Assembly (NCBI RefSeq): GCF_000002075.1
Contig: NW_004797530.1
Coordinates: 365,336 to 429,335, forward strand
DNA from: Aplysia californica
Taxonomy: Eukaryota; Mollusca; Gastropoda; Aplysiida; Aplysiidae
Length of the DNA stretch: 64,000 bases
Direction of reading: 5' to 3'
The notes beneath the pieces are model-generated. The model did not search any database. It was not told the DNA's origin and saw only the letters and a list, made by a program, of their open reading frames with translations. This document shows positions 45,279 to 57,218 of the stretch, piece by piece; the stretch's first letter is position 1, and the number at the start of each line of letters is the position of its first letter. Position numbers and translations under genes: made by a program.

Positions 45279-46719
45279 ATACATCCAAGCATGAATTTTA
45301 CGATTTCTGAAAGTCTACACCATATTGTACTTGCTTTAGATTGACACCAAAGTTTAAATGTTCAATCGAAACGAATTACTAACCATAATTAATTAATAAT
45401 AGTATAGTATCTTGGCTCCATTATAAAACGATGGGAAGAAACAGTCTTTCATTTGAAAAAATTAATACCAATGTTGTTTTATTTTTTCAATTGCAAAGTT
45501 ATTGTCCAAAATCTCTTTGTCAACCAGTACAGTACTGGATAATGGAGTCGAGGGACTTGAGCTTGTTGACTTGAGTGAAATTTATTAGTGTGCCCTACCC
45601 CTCCCCCCCTCCCTCTGCCGTAGGACAGAATAAGGACAATTAAATTAATTAGTGTCAGTGGCCATGTGGCTGGCCGTGGGGGGCCAGGGCCGATGTGCAT
45701 GAACGACTAGTGTGTGGATAAGCTTAACCATAATTATTATAGTCATTCTCGTGATGTTTGCATCGAAAGTTGGTGGCCATTTTCTCGCTAAATTTATCTC
45801 TGACACCAGGCGCCCCCCGTCTCCTTCAATCGCAAAGAATAGATGGGTATTTTAAAAATATTTTTCTCCAATAAATGCAAAACGAATGAATGAGCTTTAA
45901 AATGATATTAATAGCTCCATTGCCCAAGAATTTGTGAGCGCCTGATTTCACCGCGCCGTGACACATTGTCATGTCATGTAATAATAGTATCGTCTCTCTA
46001 TATTATAGGCCTGCGTCTAATGAAATGGCCTCTAGAATATTATTCTATAATGTCCTCCTTGGTCTAATTAACGTTATGATCTCTTTGAAGATTATACATT
46101 GGCTTCGGAATCTTTGTTTATCCGAGAGAGAGATGGTTTCCGTATTCACTTTGCCACTCGATCGTACTCGTACACAGATACACACAGAGTATAAGTATAG
46201 GACACACCCGTTCGTCTACGCGAACTTTCTCTCTCACACCCACAAAGGGGACACTCGCCCACGTGTGTACACAATCATGTTGTGTGTATCCAAAATTAAG
46301 GGACGGACACCCCCAGCACTAGTATAGGCATATCTACCCCCCCCCCACCCTTTTACTCACATATTATAAACACGTGTGTTCTGTGGGCGTGGGTGTGTAA
46401 TTTCTTTGGCAAGGATCTTTTCGTTCGAGGCTCAAGGGCCTTTTCCTGCACGATGACGACTGGTAAATGAACTCTCCTCTTTTTGCTCACCCGTGTTTAA
46501 TAGCAAACCAACTACCCCAAATAAATAAATAAGGAAATGGTAAAAAATGGGCTGTGGCTTTATTGCAGTCCTATATTCCTTTCTGCGATGTGAAAGACTT
46601 TTATAATTAAATGCTTGTACACATTTTGTTCCGGGGAAAATAATACTAGATCTAGTACAAGATCTAGTACTAGACTAGTAGTCTAAAGTCTGTTTTTCTG
46701 TGCAAGTGCTTTCTTTTAG

Positions 46720-46940
46720 GGCAGCCAATCGCTCGTTACCATAAATGATAACCGTATTTTGTACTGCTTTGCCTGCTTGCACAAAGGCCTAAAGAAATGG
46801 AAAGCTTGAAATTAATAGGCTAACAAGAACAAGAACAGCCAATCAATGCCTGTCGGACACTCTTGAGCCTTGGCCTGAAGAATGGCGCTTTAGGCCTACG
46901 TGAGATTTGCTCTGCTACCGCCCCGCCCCCCGCCTTCCTT
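46720..46940 (+). promoter_or_regulatory. Candidate CCAAT/GC-box promoter upstream of gene B
   Basis: Two AGCCAATC motifs (about 46724 and 46837, NF-Y type) are followed by a GC-rich stretch CCGCCCCGCCCCCCGCC near 46918-46936 (Sp/KLF type on the minus strand). Such a cluster is unlike the AT-rich surroundings and lies 1.6 kb upstream of gene B exon 1. If it is a promoter, gene B has its own start with a 5' UTR intron. This is inference from motifs only. Confidence 0.3.
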
Positions 46941-48520
46941 CTCCGAGGGAATGAAAAAGAATCATCATGTAGCCTTCTTGGACTAAAATATTAATCAGTA
47001 CTCTGTGTTTTTTGGTTTTTGCTACGTTTAGAAATGGACAAGGTACCGTATTCACTCTTCATCGTACATATAATGATTTTTACTTATAATTGTTGTTCGG
47101 ATTTATTAATTTTTTTTTTTCGATGAACCCCGCAAAACCATAAAAGTAAATCCAGAGGTAAAACTAAACACGAAAGCGTTCCCCGCCGTTGACAAGAAAT
47201 TGCGTGGAAGAACTCTTCCACGTGCAGTTGGTAGAAAAATGCAAAAAAGTCAGCCACCTTTGGCTACCTTATTGAGTACAAACAGCAGCATAGCTCTAAA
47301 GATTCTTCTTGTGGCTTCTGGGACCTGGGACAGTATTTTTTGCCATTATTGCGTGTTGTGCTTTCGTTCTTGTGCAGTGACTAATGTAGCATGTCTAGTT
47401 TTAATGTTTCTTTGCTTTGCCAAGCCTGATCCCGCTCTAGATCTAGAGACTATTATTATAATGAAGATTTTGACGTGATGGAATGAGGGGCAAGCCGACA
47501 AGCAGACAGTTGAACTTCTGGATTTCACAGTGACGATGCTTGGACTTTCGCTTAGAAGGCAGGAATCATAATGTTTGTCAAATGCCAAGGCCAAGAGATA
47601 GATTTTCTAGATCTAATCAAGCCAGGACTTGTGTTGGTCATGAACAAGATGAATTGTAATCAACCTGACCAAAGCCAAAGGAATGTAAACAAAGCAAATG
47701 TTTGCCGTGTAGTGTGTGTAGTGTAGACTATATCTCTAGCCTTCTGTGGCTATGACATGAGAATCTAGTGACTAGTGGTCATATTGTTTGTCAAACCAGT
47801 AGGCCAACACTGACAACACTACTTTCTTTAACTTATTCAAGAATTGTCCCTTCCTCAGCTCATCTGGTGCACAATCATTGTGCTACTATGTCAAGGAATG
47901 TATTGTAAATACTAACGCTAAATGTATCCCCTCTGTGAAATAATTATAATTATAGATCTAGACTCTAGCAACCAATTGTTCTGTCTGTAAGCTGTGTATT
48001 TTTATTCATTTTTAAAAAGAAACCCTTTTAAAAAATGTGGAACAGCAGTTTATAATTCATCTTGTGAATAGAGGTCTGAAAAGACGAAAGTAAAGCCCAC
48101 AAAGCCAAGGATGCCCTGTCTTAAAATTTCTCTTTGCTGAGCACAATATAATTCGCAAAAAAATTTTTCATCTATCCAAATATGGTTCCACCATGTGAAT
48201 GATACTGAACGGGACCCCATTTCATAACATGCACAATATGTGAATATGTGTTACTCGGAAAACTTAAATTGACAAAAACATTATCAGTATCAGTGAAGCA
48301 TTCTTGAGGTGAAGAAATTTTTTATGTGCGGTCTGGTAAAATAGGCCTACTCTCTGTTGTTTGAATGTCTGTACTTTACAGTTACTGTACAGTTTACACT
48401 AAATACATTTTAAAAGTTAATGATGCAACTGACATTTTCACTTCGTGTCTTGATTCTCACTTAACAAAATACATACATTTTAAAAATTCCCTTTATTTTG
48501 TTTGCCTTGGGAACTCAAAG

Positions 48521-49637
48521 TGTAGGCGACAGAATGGTTAAATTTAAGGCGACGCTAGAACGCTCCATTGGAGAAAAGCTACTTGATTTGAGTCGTGGTG
48601 AATTATCAAGCAGTGGGTGCAGTTCTTCCATTCTAGTGCCAGATGATCACTTCCCAATGAGAAATCAATCTAAGGCATGCCGCCACCACAAGGCTTTGAA
48701 ATACAATGGCAAATCCAAAGCAAAACAAGTATTAAAGGAGAGGATGAATAGTTTTGGCCAAGTAGATCATCAGTCTGAACGAATCATGACCCAAAGAGAT
48801 AGTTTAGCAATTGGGACATGCAAGCAAGTAGATGAAGCTGGACAGCTCACAGAAATTCATTTTTATCTGGAAAAAATAAGTAAAGAAGGAAAGATGATGA
48901 AAGAGGAAATAGAACTTTTAGAGCTTCATAGAGAGGCCATGAAAAAAACCATTGCTGAAACTGAAAGAAAATTTAAGCTTTTTGAAGAGGACAATGGTAT
49001 TTTTGAAAAATTTCATGGTAATATGGTAACCAGAGAAAGTTCAGAAAGTGATCTACTTTGGAGAAAGAAGCTTGAAAAAGAGATTTTACAGATAAATTTT
49101 CAAAGATGTGTTCTTGAAAAATCCAACAATGAAAGGCAAAGACTTGAAGAAAGATTGAGGCATATTTATAAAGAACTGAGAGTTATAATCAATTCCAAAT
49201 CGAGCATGTCTAAGAAAGCTCGCTTCCGGGCCAATAAAAGGAGAAAGAAGCTCGAAGAAGAACTTAAAATTTTAGTACCCCATGAGCTGTCTCAATTGGT
49301 TCGCCTGAAGAATGATGAAATCATCCAGGAAGCTTCCTTTCAAGCCTGTTTTGGAAGCATATTTCCAACAAGTTCTACTACTTTGACACATTTTGTTGGT
49401 TCTCTCACGCATTCGATACCTGTGTCAGATAAAGATAAAGGGTACGAGCAGGATGGTTCTGGGAATTTTTGCAGCATTACTCATGTTGATCCTGTATGTA
49501 ATGAAGATGGAGTCAAGCAAAAGAGTCTCAGCATGTCAAAGGAAAGTTCTCTTCCTGTGACTTTAACTGATGATGATGATATTCCAGCTTCCAAAGGAAG
49601 TTTGAAATCCTTTATATTAAGCAGTCAGGTCTGTTGA
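48521..49637 (+). CDS. Gene B exon 1, coiled-coil protein N-terminus
   Basis: The frame is open from 48465; possible acceptors end at 48520, 48525 and 48532, and none has the phase 0 needed to receive the donor at 36849. ATG 48534 (MVKFKATLERSIGEKLLD) sits in a good start context. Residues about 95-270 form a long charged coiled coil (QLTEIHFYLEKISKEG to RQRLEERLRHIYKELR), followed by a very basic stretch (KKARFRANKRRKKLEE). The exon ends after CAG at 49628 with donor GTCTGT, phase 0; unspliced, the stop is at 49635-49637. No family recognised. Confidence 0.75.
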
Positions 49638-49743
49638 ATTGTTTTTATATATTTATATTATAATGTCAGTTAATGAACTTAATGTGGCACTGGTTTAGTT
49701 TTCAACACTAGACTAAGATTAGAATTATAGTAATAAGCCACTA

Positions 49744-51348
49744 CAGCAGTCTCCACCTAAGATCCCAGTGCTTGGGAGCAAGGAAAAGGCGGGATCTTAA
49801 GCGAACTGTGAGTGTGAGAAGTTATCTGAATGTCCAGGGGGGAAGAATCCACAGTAACTCATGGTCAGGCTCATAATCTACAATGATCTTTCCTTACTTT
49901 AAAATGAACTGACGTGACTCATGGGCACTAAAAGTTCTTTTCAGAAGTCAGTTTTTCCTTTTTTTTTTTTTTTAAAGTTTGTTTGGGGGCAGGGGGTGAG
50001 GCTTTAAAAAAACGAAGTGACTATTTCTCAGAACGTTCTGGAAAATAAACTTGAACTCTTATTTCTCTGAACAGTTTCCGATCTCGAGATTTTTTGGTTA
50101 TTTGCCAGATTTAGGCGTCATCTTTCATTCTGCCATTCTTCGAGGACTGGGAAGAAGCGTTTTTTGCATCAAATTTAATTTCTAGAGGTAGAGATTGTTA
50201 AATGTGTCTGAATATTCAGATACTTCAGTTGTGGTTGGGGCAACGTTCCCGGACTGTACTTCATTTGAAAATGCCTTCAAAAGGTACTGCGAGAAAACAA
50301 GACTGATCGACCTTGGCAGTAACCTATTTTGCATTTAGTCATCCAGCAAAAAATAAAATCCTTTCTTATAAAATAAAAAAAATCTCCCACCCCACCCAGG
50401 CCCCGTTCACACCTTAGGCCTACAGACAGACATGCACACTTCTACACACACACTCACGCCCCATTCCATTCGCAAGTATTATCAACAAATCTCGAGAACG
50501 GAAACGGTTCGCAGAAGAGTTTCAGTTTTTTTTCCGAATGTTCAGAGAAATAGAGGCGGCCTAAAAAAAAATAGTGTGTCAGGTGGGAACTAGTTGGTTT
50601 CAAGCAATGCCCCCCAATCAAAAATTTATTGCTTTCCATCTTTAACCGTTACGGAGTTCCCTGCCCATGTCATGATGCATCATAAATAGTTGGGTTGTCA
50701 CGACCGTTGTGACCACACCGACCAAATTTTAAAATAATAATGAAAGGCAGGTTCACTGCCAACAGATGACCCCATTTATGCAAAGGCTATCGGACAGTCC
50801 TTGAGTATGGGTGCCAGTCTGTCTAGGAAGTTAGAGTGCAAAACTGAAAGACAAGAGCGATGGTCGGGAAAACGTAAACGTCTATGAGTTCACTGTTTGA
50901 TAGAATGCAGTCTGACGCTTGCTTGTTGGCTCTCCCCACCTAGTGTGTGATGTAAGATCAGGCAGACGGCTCAGGAGATCGGGGAAAGCAAGGCATCGAC
51001 GAGTTCACACTTTCGTGCGATCCTGTCTGGGGTAAACATGGTAACCGTTATCGAGATTTACAACAGAGGTTTGATAGCATTCATGAGGGTGAATGATCAG
51101 TGACGTGACGGACCGTACAATGATTGCACATTTTCGCTACTTGGTTGATCAGTTGAGCGTGCCCAGATTTCTTTCTTTTTTTTTTTCTTCTTAAATAAAG
51201 AAGAAAAAAAAGTAAATTATGACCTGAAAATTGGACTCTTAGCGGAATGTAGCTCCTTCAGTGCGGGATGTTAGGGGTGACTTTATATATATGTATGTAT
51301 ATGCCTAACCGGGACCATAAGCAGTGGGACCTTAGGCGGAGACTACTG
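49744..51348. mobile_element. 1.6-kb pogo-like element in gene B intron 1
   Basis: Inverted ends CAGCAGTCTCCACCTAAG (49744) and the complement of CAGTAGTCTCCGCCTAAG (to 51348) are flanked by TA on both sides. No transposase frame. The interior shares ordered blocks with 40724-41510 inside the hAT element. Confidence 0.7.
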
Positions 51349-52659
51349 TATTAAATTACCTTGTTGTTTTTAACGATCAATGTGGCCCAGTCAACCTACG
51401 GACTTTAAATACTCACTGTAAGACTGTGGCTATCTTGCAGACGGGTGAACTGTTTGAATCAGAATGGAGTCCAAATGTTTAAGTTTTGCCTGAAGGCTGA
51501 AACGCTCCATTTTCAGAATTTCACAGATCTGGGTATTTTTTAAGGGGGGAATTCCGTAACGAATGACCACTATCTATGAAATAAAACGTGAGGGAAGTCC
51601 AGGGTTTGGATTAAATCAGGAAGTTAGTTTTTTTATTTTGACCTGGGCTGAGGTTTTGTGGGTACTTGTAGGTTATGTCTTTTCAAATTGTGTTTGCTGG
51701 GGTGGTCACCCAACAAACACAATTATAAAGAAAAGACCAAACCCTACCCCTACCCCAAACTCTTACCCTACCCCAAACTCTAACCCTTAGACCCCTTATC
51801 CTAACCCTAACCCTTCCCCTATCCCTACCCCTCTATTCTACTCTGTCTCATAGTGGTCGCTCGTGTCCACCCGCTGGGTATCTGGTGTAATAGGAGTAGG
51901 AGGAAAACATGTGTGGCAGTATTTTGTTCTTGTGCACTGAAATTGAAATGCCACAATAACACAAATATATGACAGTCTAGGAGACCTTTAAATTACTCTC
52001 TGTTTCTGTCCTGAAATGATGCAGCAATCTTTCTACACTTATTTCATCTGATATTGTCATAATATTAAGAACAAAGCATTCTGTGATGGAATATTTTAGT
52101 GCTTTATGGTTGACATGCTGGTGACTGTTACCTTTATTTGTCAGGAGTATGATGAAAACGTGTTAGGCTATGTTGATAATAAATCTCAGGGTAGGATTGA
52201 ACAGTCATGTTCACATTGTATTGACATTTGTGCCGTGTAAGAAGCTAACAGAACAAGATACACACAGGGGCAGGGCTAGCAAAGAGAAAGAAAAAAATAA
52301 TTTCTTTGGGACAAATGTTTAAATTTGCTGCTGATGCCAGAGAAAAAAAAAAGTATAACAAGTTAAAGTTCCATTGGCTGCACACTTTTCAAATTGTTTC
52401 TTCCTTTCAGAGATGAAATATATATATTTATTTGATGTCGTTGCAGGCAGGTTGGAGACCATGGTGATTCAGATGGTTTCAAGTCTTGTCTTTGGGATTT
52501 TCCCCTCTGTCAAGGTCATCTTTGACTGTAGTGCATAAAAGTCCTTAAATTAGTTGGTGGCCTGTATTTTTTAGTAACTTTTTGGGATGGTAGTTTTTCT
52601 AACAGTTGTTAAAAGTCTTTGGTTATAGATTGTACTTTTTTCTCCATTCAATTCTCTAG
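51349..52659. other. Rest of gene B intron 1
   Basis: Apart from the telomere-like tract I see only AT-rich unique-looking sequence. Confidence 0.5.
51740..51835. repeat. Degenerate interstitial telomere-like repeat
   Basis: CCCTAACCCTAACCC-type units (CCTACCCC, CTAACCCTTA, CCTAACCCTAACCC, CCTATCCC) repeat over about 95 bases. The strict animal telomere unit TTAGGG appears on the minus strand in the best part near 51800. Confidence 0.65.
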
Positions 52660-52799
52660 CAGGGCCAACCTGTCCGTGGCAGAGGAGTTGAGCAGATAGC
52701 AGATGACCGGAAAGGTCGTCGTGCCCATCCATACAGTCGGCCTGAGCACAAGGTACAGAGAGAGGGGAAGAAATACGCCTCTTTTGACTTGGTCTACAG
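52660..52799 (+). CDS. Gene B exon 2
   Basis: A tandem TAGCAG acceptor gives two starts three bases apart (52660 or 52663), both phase 0, so one Gln is optional. The donor AG|GTAAGT after 52799 is phase 2. The 45-46 residues are basic: GRGVEQIADDRKGRRAHPY, then KYASFDLVY. The phase matches exon 1 and exon 3. Confidence 0.78.
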
Positions 52800-53005
52800 G
52801 TAAGTAATATCTTGCATGTTGTGTTGATGAAAATGTGGGAAGCATCGTGTGAAATCAGGCGCTCGTCAAAATATTGAAATTTAAAAAAAAAACAGGCATT
52901 TTTTTCTAAAGTTTGACAATATTTTTAGTATTTTTTGTTTTTTGGCTCAACATCTTTTATGTCTCGGCTCAACATCTTTTATGTCTCCATAAAAACAGAG
53001 TTCGG

Positions 53006-53361
53006 GGGCTCTCATGGCCTAGAGGTTAAGCTGTTGGCCTCTCATTCAAAGGTCCCGGGTTCGAATCCGGGTAATGACGAACATTTTTCTTCTCTAAAAT
53101 TGGCACCTTTTACCTCCTTTCCTGCTCTCTAGCCATGTTCTGTCGGTTGCTTTCGTCTCCTCTTTCTGCCCCCACCCCCTCCTCTGAGCCCCTGACTCTT
53201 TCTGCAGCCTTTCTACTGCTACTCCTTGGCTCCTTCTTACCGCTGTCTTTCAGCCACACCCCAGATTTTCTGGTAGAAAAGATCTACTCTTAGCCTTCTC
53301 GGAAAAGGGAGAAAAATCTCGAAGGGCCTATGTGCAAGTTGCACATGTTAAAGATCCCTTA
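53006..53361 (+). mobile_element. tRNA-derived SINE, 3'-truncated, in gene B intron 2
   Basis: Intact A box (TGGCCTAGAGG) and B box (GGTTCGAATCC), CT-rich body and AAGATCCCTT, after which the hairpin tail is missing. Confidence 0.78.
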
Positions 53362-53734
53362 AAGTTTGATTCCTGAAGACTTTGTCTTCTTAAATGCTCT
53401 CTATTCTTTGTCTGTCTATTTATATTTTTATCTTTATCCAAGTAAAACTGTAGAGGTGCTGGCGTTGTCACCAATTTGTTTAGTTTGCACTGTGCTTGTT
53501 AGATAATATTTAATGGTTTAAAACTTGGTGCTTGTTTTTCTCAATAGCATAAGTCACAATTTTCTTTTGATTTCATTCTTGCATTATCTGCTTTTCCCTT
53601 ATTTTTCATATTATGAAACTATACATTATTTTACACTCCTGAAGCATGTTGAGTGGTGGGTGTTGTCATTTCATATATATTTTAAAACAAGAAGTCTTTG
53701 AAAAAGTGATTTACAGTAGAGCACACCTATAAAA

Positions 53735-53925
53735 AGTGGGTGGTTGGCGGGTGCTCTGGTGTGGTTTGCTCCTTCTTTGCTATCAAACCTCTATCGTCTT
53801 TATCTCCCCTTGTTTTTTGTATTTGTTACTCTCTTTAACACCTCTAATCTCCTGGCGCTCATATGACCTTATGCAGTTGCGAGCGCAGTAAAACCTGTAC
53901 TAAAACAAAACAAACCTAAAAAAAC
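53735..53925 (+). mobile_element. Second-family SINE, intact tail
   Basis: GGTGGTTGGCGGGTGCTCTG, TGTGGTTTGCTCCTTCTTTG, then CTGGCGCTCATATGACC, GTTGCGAGCGC and an A/C-rich tail. This is the best copy of the family in the window. Confidence 0.7.
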
Positions 53926-54493
53926 GCTCTTTAGAACTGACAGAAATAAAGAACTCATTTCTTTGTCCCTTTTTTTCCTTTCTTTCTATTATTTATATAA
54001 TGAAGCATTTAATGAATAAACAATGACGAGCTGACGGCTGTAATGCACCAATTTTCTTGCCCCACAAGTCTTTCCTTCTTATTTACAACTGAAGCAGTGA
54101 ACCAGCCCATCTCTATGAGTTGATGGAACCAAGAGTTGCCCAACTGCCATGCGAGTCTGTCTACACAGTGACTACACACTGCCCACACACTTTTTAATGG
54201 GGCTCTGCGGCTAGCGGGTACACTGGAGTTTCATACGCGTTGCGTGCGTCGGTCTAAAAATAGGGGTGATGCGCTCGTTTGGCCTCTTTTTCATCCTGTT
54301 TATAATCGCTTCATCTCCATCTTCACTTGCTTCTTGTTGTACAAAAGATAATCAAATCCTGTTGTTGTGAAAGTGATTTCGTATTTTCTGGGTCTTCTCG
54401 AACATTGAAGACCATGAGCAGATAATTGTGACAGTGAGCTTCGCGGAGGCAAAACAAAGTGTGGAGAAATTGAGAGACTAATTCATAGTCAAT

Positions 54494-54513
54494 GTGGGGG
54501 GGGGGGGGGGGGG
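54494..54513. repeat. Poly-G run
   Basis: About 19 G in gene B intron 2. Confidence 0.9.
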
Positions 54514-54786
54514 TCTTATGTTCTTGGGACGTGCAAAAGTTAATCATGGATGTAGGAGAAAGGGAGAAGCAGAAAACATCCATAATTTCTTTTTTTCCTT
54601 CTTTTGGGATGAAATAAGTTACTGTACATGATATGTACCATGTATACTTTTCCTATTACTATCACCGAAAAGGGCTATGAGAAAAAGTATGTTTGTGTGT
54701 GTGTGTGTTGCTGATATAAAGAACTATTTTTACTGCCAGGGCTTGTTCTTTATATCAGTGTCTCACTATTTATTCTGCCTCAACAG

Positions 54787-54939
54787 TTTGAATGAGCTGA
54801 TGACGTGCATGACCTCAAGTACGTTTAAGTGGTCTGGAAGACAGTGCCATTTGCATGGACAGAGGAACCAGGCGACATATCGTCGTTTTGCCAATTACAG
54901 GTTCAAGCGCTCGGAAGTATCTGCACAAGACCAAGAGAT
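54787..54939 (+). CDS. Gene B exon 3
   Basis: Acceptor CTCAACAG; AG plus T gives Ser. Donor AT|GTAAGC (phase 2). SLNELMTCMTSSTFKWSG and QATYRRFANYRFKRSEV suggest a small folded or helical segment with many aromatic and basic residues. Family unknown. The phase fit on both sides makes it a secure exon. Confidence 0.78.
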
Positions 54940-55620
54940 GTAAGCTTGTAGATTTTATGATTTAAATTGTCCATTGACATGTTTGTAGCTTAACTGAAGA
55001 TACTTACTGGGGACATTTTTGCTTCAAATCTACTGCAATTTAATAAGAAACTTTTCATAAGGGTGATGGGGGTGTTATATTAAGGTGCTTTTCCTTTTTT
55101 GTTGTTGTTAGTTGTTTGTCGTTGTCAAATATTAAAACATTGTCTCTGCTGGTCTAAATTACTGTTGTGTTCCGTTGTGTTCTCCTGATCCAGGAAAATT
55201 GTAGTAATTTTATTTCCTTGTCAGTCATGTCAGTCTGTGTCTACATTTTGTACCTCTCCGTTTTTCTTTAGTTAGTTTAAATTCATTCTCTCTGTTTTCT
55301 AGCAAGGTGTAATGGGTTCTTTTTCCACAGCATGACTGATTCTTGCATGTTATGGCCTGTTTTTTTTGTTTGTCAGTGTGCAGTGGGTGAGACTGAGTGG
55401 TAGTGAGCAATTTACAACTGAACTTGTACACAGTGTGATGATGAGGCAATTTTTATAGTGCTCAGATACACGACTCAGTAATATGGACTAGGATAGGCTG
55501 TTACACCATTATAATACACACATTTTCTACTACTTTTGTAAGCAGTGTGATTCAGTGTTAAGTGTACCTTTCATCCCGTCAATGTGACTTAATGATTATA
55601 ATCAAAACACTTTGTCTCAG

Positions 55621-55774
55621 TGAACCGGAGAAGTTACTCACACCAGATGACATTCAAGATTTTGAAGCTCGCAAGAATTTGGCTGATATGGTCGAAACAT
55701 TTCCAGATCCTTCAACAACTGGGGGTTTTTCCAATGGAGAGGACACTCTGTCATCAATGGTCACATCTAACAAG
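55621..55774 (+). CDS. Gene B exon 4
   Basis: Acceptor TGTCTCAG; AT from exon 3 plus T gives Ile, then EPEKLLTPDDIQDFEARKN. Donor AAG|GTATGG, phase 0. Fifty-one residues, acidic. Confidence 0.78.
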
Positions 55775-56069
55775 GTATGGCAGAAAAGGGGGCTTTTTAC
55801 TTTCTGTGTTTAATGTTTAATGTGGCTTTGGTCATCTGTCATAAAAGTGGGGGAAAAAGTGGTTGTTGTCTGTTTTAGGACCCATCCACCGTGTTGTGTG
55901 TGTATACATTTCTTTAAATTAAAAAAATGGAGCGAAAACAATCATTTCATGAGGACGCTTGAAAACTGTTAGATATCAGTTATTCTAATGCCTGGTCTTT
56001 GGGTACACTCACAGCAAGATAATATTTTACAATGGCTTCTCTGGAACCTGAGCAAGAGCTTGGTTGGTG

Positions 56070-56230
56070 GGTGCTCTGGTGTGGTTTACTCCTTCTTTCC
56101 TATCAAACCCCTTATTGTCCTCATCTCACCTCCTCCTTTTCTTTCTTGTATGTTACTTTCTGGTAAAATGTCTAATCTTTGGCAGTTATATGACCAATTT
56201 GTGTTGCAAGTGCTGTAAAATTTATTAAAA
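56070..56230 (+). mobile_element. Second-family SINE, diverged copy
   Basis: GGTTGGTGGGTGCTCTGGTG, then ATCAAACCCC, then a tail GCAGTTATATGACC with TGTTGCAAGTGCTGTAAAAT. The stem-forming bases of the hairpin are mostly lost. Confidence 0.6.
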
Positions 56231-56440
56231 CTATTAAAAAAACAAACAAACTAGAACCTGAGCAATTGTGATGCCATGTACACATCAACCTGGCTGGCTG
56301 GCACTGCATGACTCAAAGGACGAAGGCATGCAAATATACAAGATTATGTGAGATGCTGGGTTCTTTTCTTGCATGTTTTTTTTTCTATTTGTTATTTCTT
56401 TGACTTGACATAATGTACTTGTACAGTAACAGGACACAAT

Positions 56441-56459
56441 GGGGGGGGGGGGGGGGGGG
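56441..56459. repeat. Poly-G run
   Basis: About 18 G in gene B intron 4. Confidence 0.9.
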
Positions 56460-56589
56460 CTTCATTCTTTTCTTGTTGAAAATAATGGTTGGAGTTTCTG
56501 GTCTGTCAGTTTAGATATATTCCAGACATTAAAAAAAATATAAAAATTCACATAACACTAAGAATAACATGCACATCATTTACAGTATT

Positions 56590-56645
56590 ACAGCATCATC
56601 ATCGTTACCACCACCACCATCATCATCTTCATCATCTTCATCATT

Positions 56646-56685
<40 letters not shown>

Positions 56686-56686
56686 C
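56590..56686. repeat. (ATC)n microsatellite
   Basis: ACC/ATC triplets in gene B intron 4. A poly-His frame here is an artefact of the repeat. Confidence 0.9.
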
Positions 56687-57218
56687 CTATTAAACAATTC
56701 CACTTTTTCTAGTTGTTTTTCTTTCTTTGTTTTTTGTGAAACATAACTGTTTGCACCAGTTTAACACATGTTTACGTAACCTGCAAATATCGGCACCAAA
56801 AATAGGAGGTGGGGGGTGGACGAGAAGATTTTCCAGATATCAACACGTGTCTGTGTCAATAATGGACAACAGTAATCTTTTGTAACAGCTCATCATGATT
56901 TGGTGGAATATCAGAGGGTCATTGCTGTTTGATTATAACCAAAGTAGTATTTGCCAGCAGGAGAGATATATAGTTAAAAATGATTGTGCATGTTTTTTTC
57001 CCCTTGTCGCTTATGTTTTACCCTGTGTGAATTTGCAGAATATCTAAAAAATATCTTGATTGAAAGCTATGTTATCTTGATTGAAAGCTTATGTACTTTA
57101 TCTTATGACTCTTTTCTGTTTTTGATAGCTCTCACTAAAAGTAAAAGTGATGCCTCTTCTCAGTTTTAAAAATGAAAATAATGGGTTGCTTTACAGTTGA
57201 TCCATTTGATATCCTCAG

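Larger units (their letters stand above)
36850..48520. other. Repeat-rich stretch between gene A and gene B
   Basis: No exon is supported in 11.7 kb. Contents are a SINE (37550-37850), poly-C/G and CA microsatellites, a hAT element (39923-41678), second-family SINE pieces (43650-44010) and AT-rich sequence. No AATAAA follows closely after 36867, which favours splicing out of the 4.1-kb exon rather than gene end there. Confidence 0.5.

Noticed and set aside
47200-47478. 92-codon frame between the candidate promoter and gene B exon 1
   Set aside because: No in-phase donor to 48521-48534 and no recognisable composition; could at most be leader sequence.
51563-51790. Frame with PTPNSNP-like repeats
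   Set aside because: It is the telomere-like tract read in frame.
56489-56746. Poly-His frame
   Set aside because: (ATC)n microsatellite in an intron.
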